Source: Vanilla planifolia (Eukaryota > Streptophyta > Magnoliopsida > Asparagales > Orchidaceae). Taken from it: 64,000 nucleotides of DNA. Shown here in pieces: positions 61,651 to 64,000 of the stretch. Positions within the stretch are counted from its first letter, which is position 1. Each line of letters starts with the position of its first letter. The stretch lies in the NCBI GenBank assembly GCA_023846275.1, contig JAIUJO010000297.1:273001-337000 (forward strand), read 5' to 3'. Position numbers and translations under genes: made by a program. The notes beneath the pieces were generated by a model. That model was not told the DNA's origin. It searched no databases and worked only from the letters and a program-made list of their open reading frames with translations.

Positions 61651-64000
61651 TAGAGAAGAGAAGAGTAGACTAGAATAGAGTAAAGTAGAGTAGAGTGGAG
61701 TAGTGAATAGAAGGGCAAAGCATAATAGAGTATAGTACAATAGAGAAGAGTAGAGCATGGTCGAGCTGAGTAGAGTATAGTAGAGCAGAGTAGAGTAGAG
61801 TAGAGTAGAGCTTAGCTAGGTTAAGAATAGCTAGGCTAGGCTAGGATAGGATAGAGTAGAGTAGAGTAAAGTAGAGTAGAGCAAGGTTAGGTTAGGCTAG
61901 GCTAGAGTTGAGTAGAGTATATTATTGTATTGTAAAGTAGAGCTAAGCTAGGTTAGGTTAGGCTAGGCTATCCTAAGATAGCCTATGTTAGGCTAAGTTA
62001 GGATAGAGTAGAGTAGAGTATAGTAGAGCTTGGTTTGGTTGGGTAGGCTATAGTAGAGTAGAGTAGATTATAGAAGAGTAGAGCAGAGAAGTGTAGAGTA
62101 GACAAGTACGGAGTAGAGCAGAGAAGAGCAGAAATGAGCAGAGCATAGTAGAGTAGAGAGAGTATAATAAGGTTGAGCTAGTTTTGGCTAACCTAGGCTA
62201 GGCTAATTAGGATAAGTTATAGTAGAGTAGAGTATATCAAAGTAGAGAAGTATAGAGTGGAATAGAATAGAGAGTAGAGTGGATTGGAGTGGAATAGAGT
62301 AGAGTATAATGTTATGGTGTAGAGTAAAGTAGAGTAGAGCTACGTTCAGTTTCGTTAGGCAAGGTTAGGCCAGGCTAGAGTAGAGTAGAGTAGAGCAGAG
62401 CATAGTAGAGTAAAGCAAAGAAGAGCAGAGCTAAGTAGAGTAGATTAGAGCATGACAGAGTATAGCAGAGTAGAGTAGAGTAGAGAAGAGCAAGGTTAAG
62501 TTGCTCTAAGCTAAGCTAGGTTAGAGTATAATTGAGTAGAGTAGAGTAGAGTACAGCTAGGTTAGGTTGGCCTAGGCTTGGCTAGGTTAGACTAGGCAAG
62601 GCTAGGATTGTCTAAACTAAGATAGAGTTGAGTAGAATAGAGAAGAGTAAAGTAGAGTAAATTAGTGCTAGGTTATATTAAGTTAGGCAAGGCTATGTGA
62701 GAGTATAATAGAGTAGAGTATAGTACAGTAGAGAAGAGTAGAGCATAGCATGGTAAAGAAAAGTAGAGTAGAGTAGAGCAGAGCATTCTAAAGCAGAAAA
62801 GAGCAGAGTAGAGAAAAGTATAGCAAAGCAGAGCTAGATTGGGCGAAGCTATGCGTAGCTAGGCTAGGCAAGGCTAGGCTACTCTTGGCTAGGCTTGACA
62901 AGGCTAAGTAAGGCTAGGCTAGGCTAGAGTAGAGTAAAGTAGTGTAGAGCTAGTTTAGGATTGGCTAGGCTAGGTTAGAGTAAGGTATAGTAGAGTATAG
63001 ATAGTATAGTAGAGTAGAGTAGAGTTAGGTTAGGTTTCGCTAGGCTAGGTTATGTTAAGCTAGGTAAGGCTAGGCTAAAGTAGAGTGAAGTACAATTGAG
63101 TAGAGTAATGTAGAGTAGAGTTGAGTGGAGTACAGTAGAGTAGAGTAGAATAGAGTAGAGTAGAGTAGAGTGGACCAGAGTAGAACATAGTAGAGAAGAG
63201 CAAAGTAGAGTTGGGTAGAGTAGAATAGAGTAGAGTGTAGTAGAGCAGAGCAAAGTAGAGTAGAGTATAGCTAGGTTAGGCTAAGCTAGGCATGACAACA
63301 GAAGCTTAGAGTAGAATAAAGTAGAGTGGAGTAGAGTAAAGTAGAGTAAAGTAGTGTATATAATACTAGAGTAGAGTAGAATAGAATAGAGCTATATTCA
63401 GTTAGGCTAGGCAAGGCAAGGTTTGGCTAAGCTAGAGTAGAGTAGAGTAAGGTTAGGTTAGGCTAGACTAGGCTTGAGTAGAATAGAACAGAGCAGAGTA
63501 GAATAGAGTAAAGCAGAGTAAAGTAAAGCTAGGTTAGGTTAGGCTGGAGCGGAGAAGACTAAAGTAGAGCAGAGTAGAGCTAAGTTAGGCTAGACTAGGT
63601 TACAATCTAGTGGAGTAAAGTAGAGTACAATTGAGTATAATAGAATTTAGTATTGTCAAGTATAGTAGAGTAGAGCTAGGTTAGGCTTGTTTTGGCTAGG
63701 CTAGGTTACACTATGTTTTGCTAGGCTAAGCAAGTGTATAGAAGAGTAGAATAGAGCATAGTAGAGTAGAGCAAAGTAGAGTAGAGTAGATTAAGGGAAG
63801 GTTAGGCTATCTATGCTATGTTAAAGTAGAGCAGAGTGGAGTGGAGTAGAGTAGAGCAGAGTATGATAGAGAAGAGCATAATAGAGCAGAGTTGAGTAGA
63901 GCAAAGGTAGGGTAAGCTAGAGTAGAGTAGAGTAGAGTTGAGTAGAGTAGAGTGAGTAGAGTATAGTAGAGTGGAGTAGAGTAGATTAGAGTAAGGTTTT

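Larger units (their letters stand above)
1..64000 (+). repeat. Two-word degenerate pentameric satellite array (TAGAG / TAGGC)
   Basis: Every part of the window reads as 5-bp words with a TAG core. AG-class words (TAGAG and variants TAAAG, TATAG, CAGAG, CAAAG, AAGAG, TTGAG) form domains of tens to hundreds of bases. GG-class words (TAGGC, TAGGT, TAAGC, TTGGC, AAGGC) form shorter blocks between them. The orientation is constant, with G-rich and C-poor + strand from end to end, and I saw no CTCTA- or GCCTA-rich segment on this strand. Both array ends lie outside the window. No unique sequence longer than about 90 bp interrupts it, so there is no room for a normal gene. The high variation suggests an old array with local recent homogenisation. 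By analogy with other simple satellites it is probably heterochromatin (pericentromere, sex chromosome or similar), but nothing in the sequence proves the location. Confidence 0.97.

Noticed and set aside
3277-63253. About 40 minus-strand open reading frames of 60-136 codons
   Set aside because: All are translations of CTCTA-type repeats (Leu-Tyr-Ser-Thr-Leu periodicity). Overlapping frames give the same peptide, they end where GG blocks supply stops, and none has a domain or non-repeat composition.
1-64000. CRISPR array
   Set aside because: Alternation of two repeat classes could look like repeats and spacers, but the spacers are themselves simple repeats, block lengths vary widely and no cas gene is present.
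1-64000. Transposons, LTR or virus-like elements, tRNA or rRNA genes
   Set aside because: No terminal repeats, coding domains, conserved RNA motifs or unique sequence longer than about 90 bp were seen between the repeats.
1-64000. A known named satellite (Drosophila AAGAG, human satellite 2/3)
   Set aside because: The words differ (AAGAG occurs only as a variant, GGAAT not at all). The likeness is in architecture, so no family name is assigned.

Overview
The whole 64 kb window is one degenerate pentameric satellite array. I found no gene, RNA gene, transposon, CRISPR array or other unique sequence. The + strand is G-rich and C-poor throughout. It is built from two related 5-bp words that share a TAG core: an 'AG' class (TAGAG, with variants TAAAG, TATAG, CAGAG, CAAAG, TTGAG and AGAGG) and a 'GG' class (TAGGC/TAGGT, with variants TAAGC, TTGGC, AAGGC, TCGGC). 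They alternate as long AG domains (about 40-380 bp) broken by short GG blocks (about 20-105 bp). There is roughly one GG block per 100 bp in the part I counted (about 12 in the first 1.2 kb), so several hundred in the window.

The array has higher-order order. (1) GG blocks nearly always open with the same edge, close to GAGCTAGGTTAGGC, and close without a phase jump into TAGAG. The opening edge adds one base, so the 5-bp register advances by +1 at each block. I followed this in 17 of 19 blocks walked by hand. (2) Nine long AG domains between about 22.5 and 50.5 kb share one order: C-poor TAGAG, then a pure-purine AGAGG tract, then C-rich CAGAG/CAAAG variants, then a GG block. (3) Larger units were duplicated in tandem: a 350-bp unit at about 20.0/20.35 kb and a 185-196-bp unit at about 53.35/53.54 kb. 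Short exact duplications of 20, 25, 30 and 35 bp also occur, all multiples of 5. (4) I saw no inverted segment.

Region by region: 1-22 kb is ordinary alternating array with the longest GG block (about 5.04-5.14 kb), a TATAG patch (16.34 kb) and the 350-bp duplication (20 kb). 22-51 kb holds the purine-tract domains, a perfect ATAGT run (33.37 kb), a 35-bp duplication (33.43 kb) and small off-pattern islands. 51-64 kb is again ordinary array with an AAAGY patch (52.1 kb), the 53-kb duplication and an off-pattern island near 57.3 kb.

The only open reading frames lie on the minus strand. They are by-products of the repeat: CTCTA repeated reads Leu-Tyr-Ser-Thr-Leu in all three frames. On the + strand TAG recurs in every frame about every 15 bp. 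The organism is a eukaryote, probably an animal, and the sequence is probably heterochromatic, but the taxon cannot be fixed from this window. The layout resembles human satellites 2/3 (degenerate pentamers with interspersed second motifs), though the words differ. The GG word TAGGT equals the arthropod telomere repeat TTAGG in another register; this is a weak hint only.
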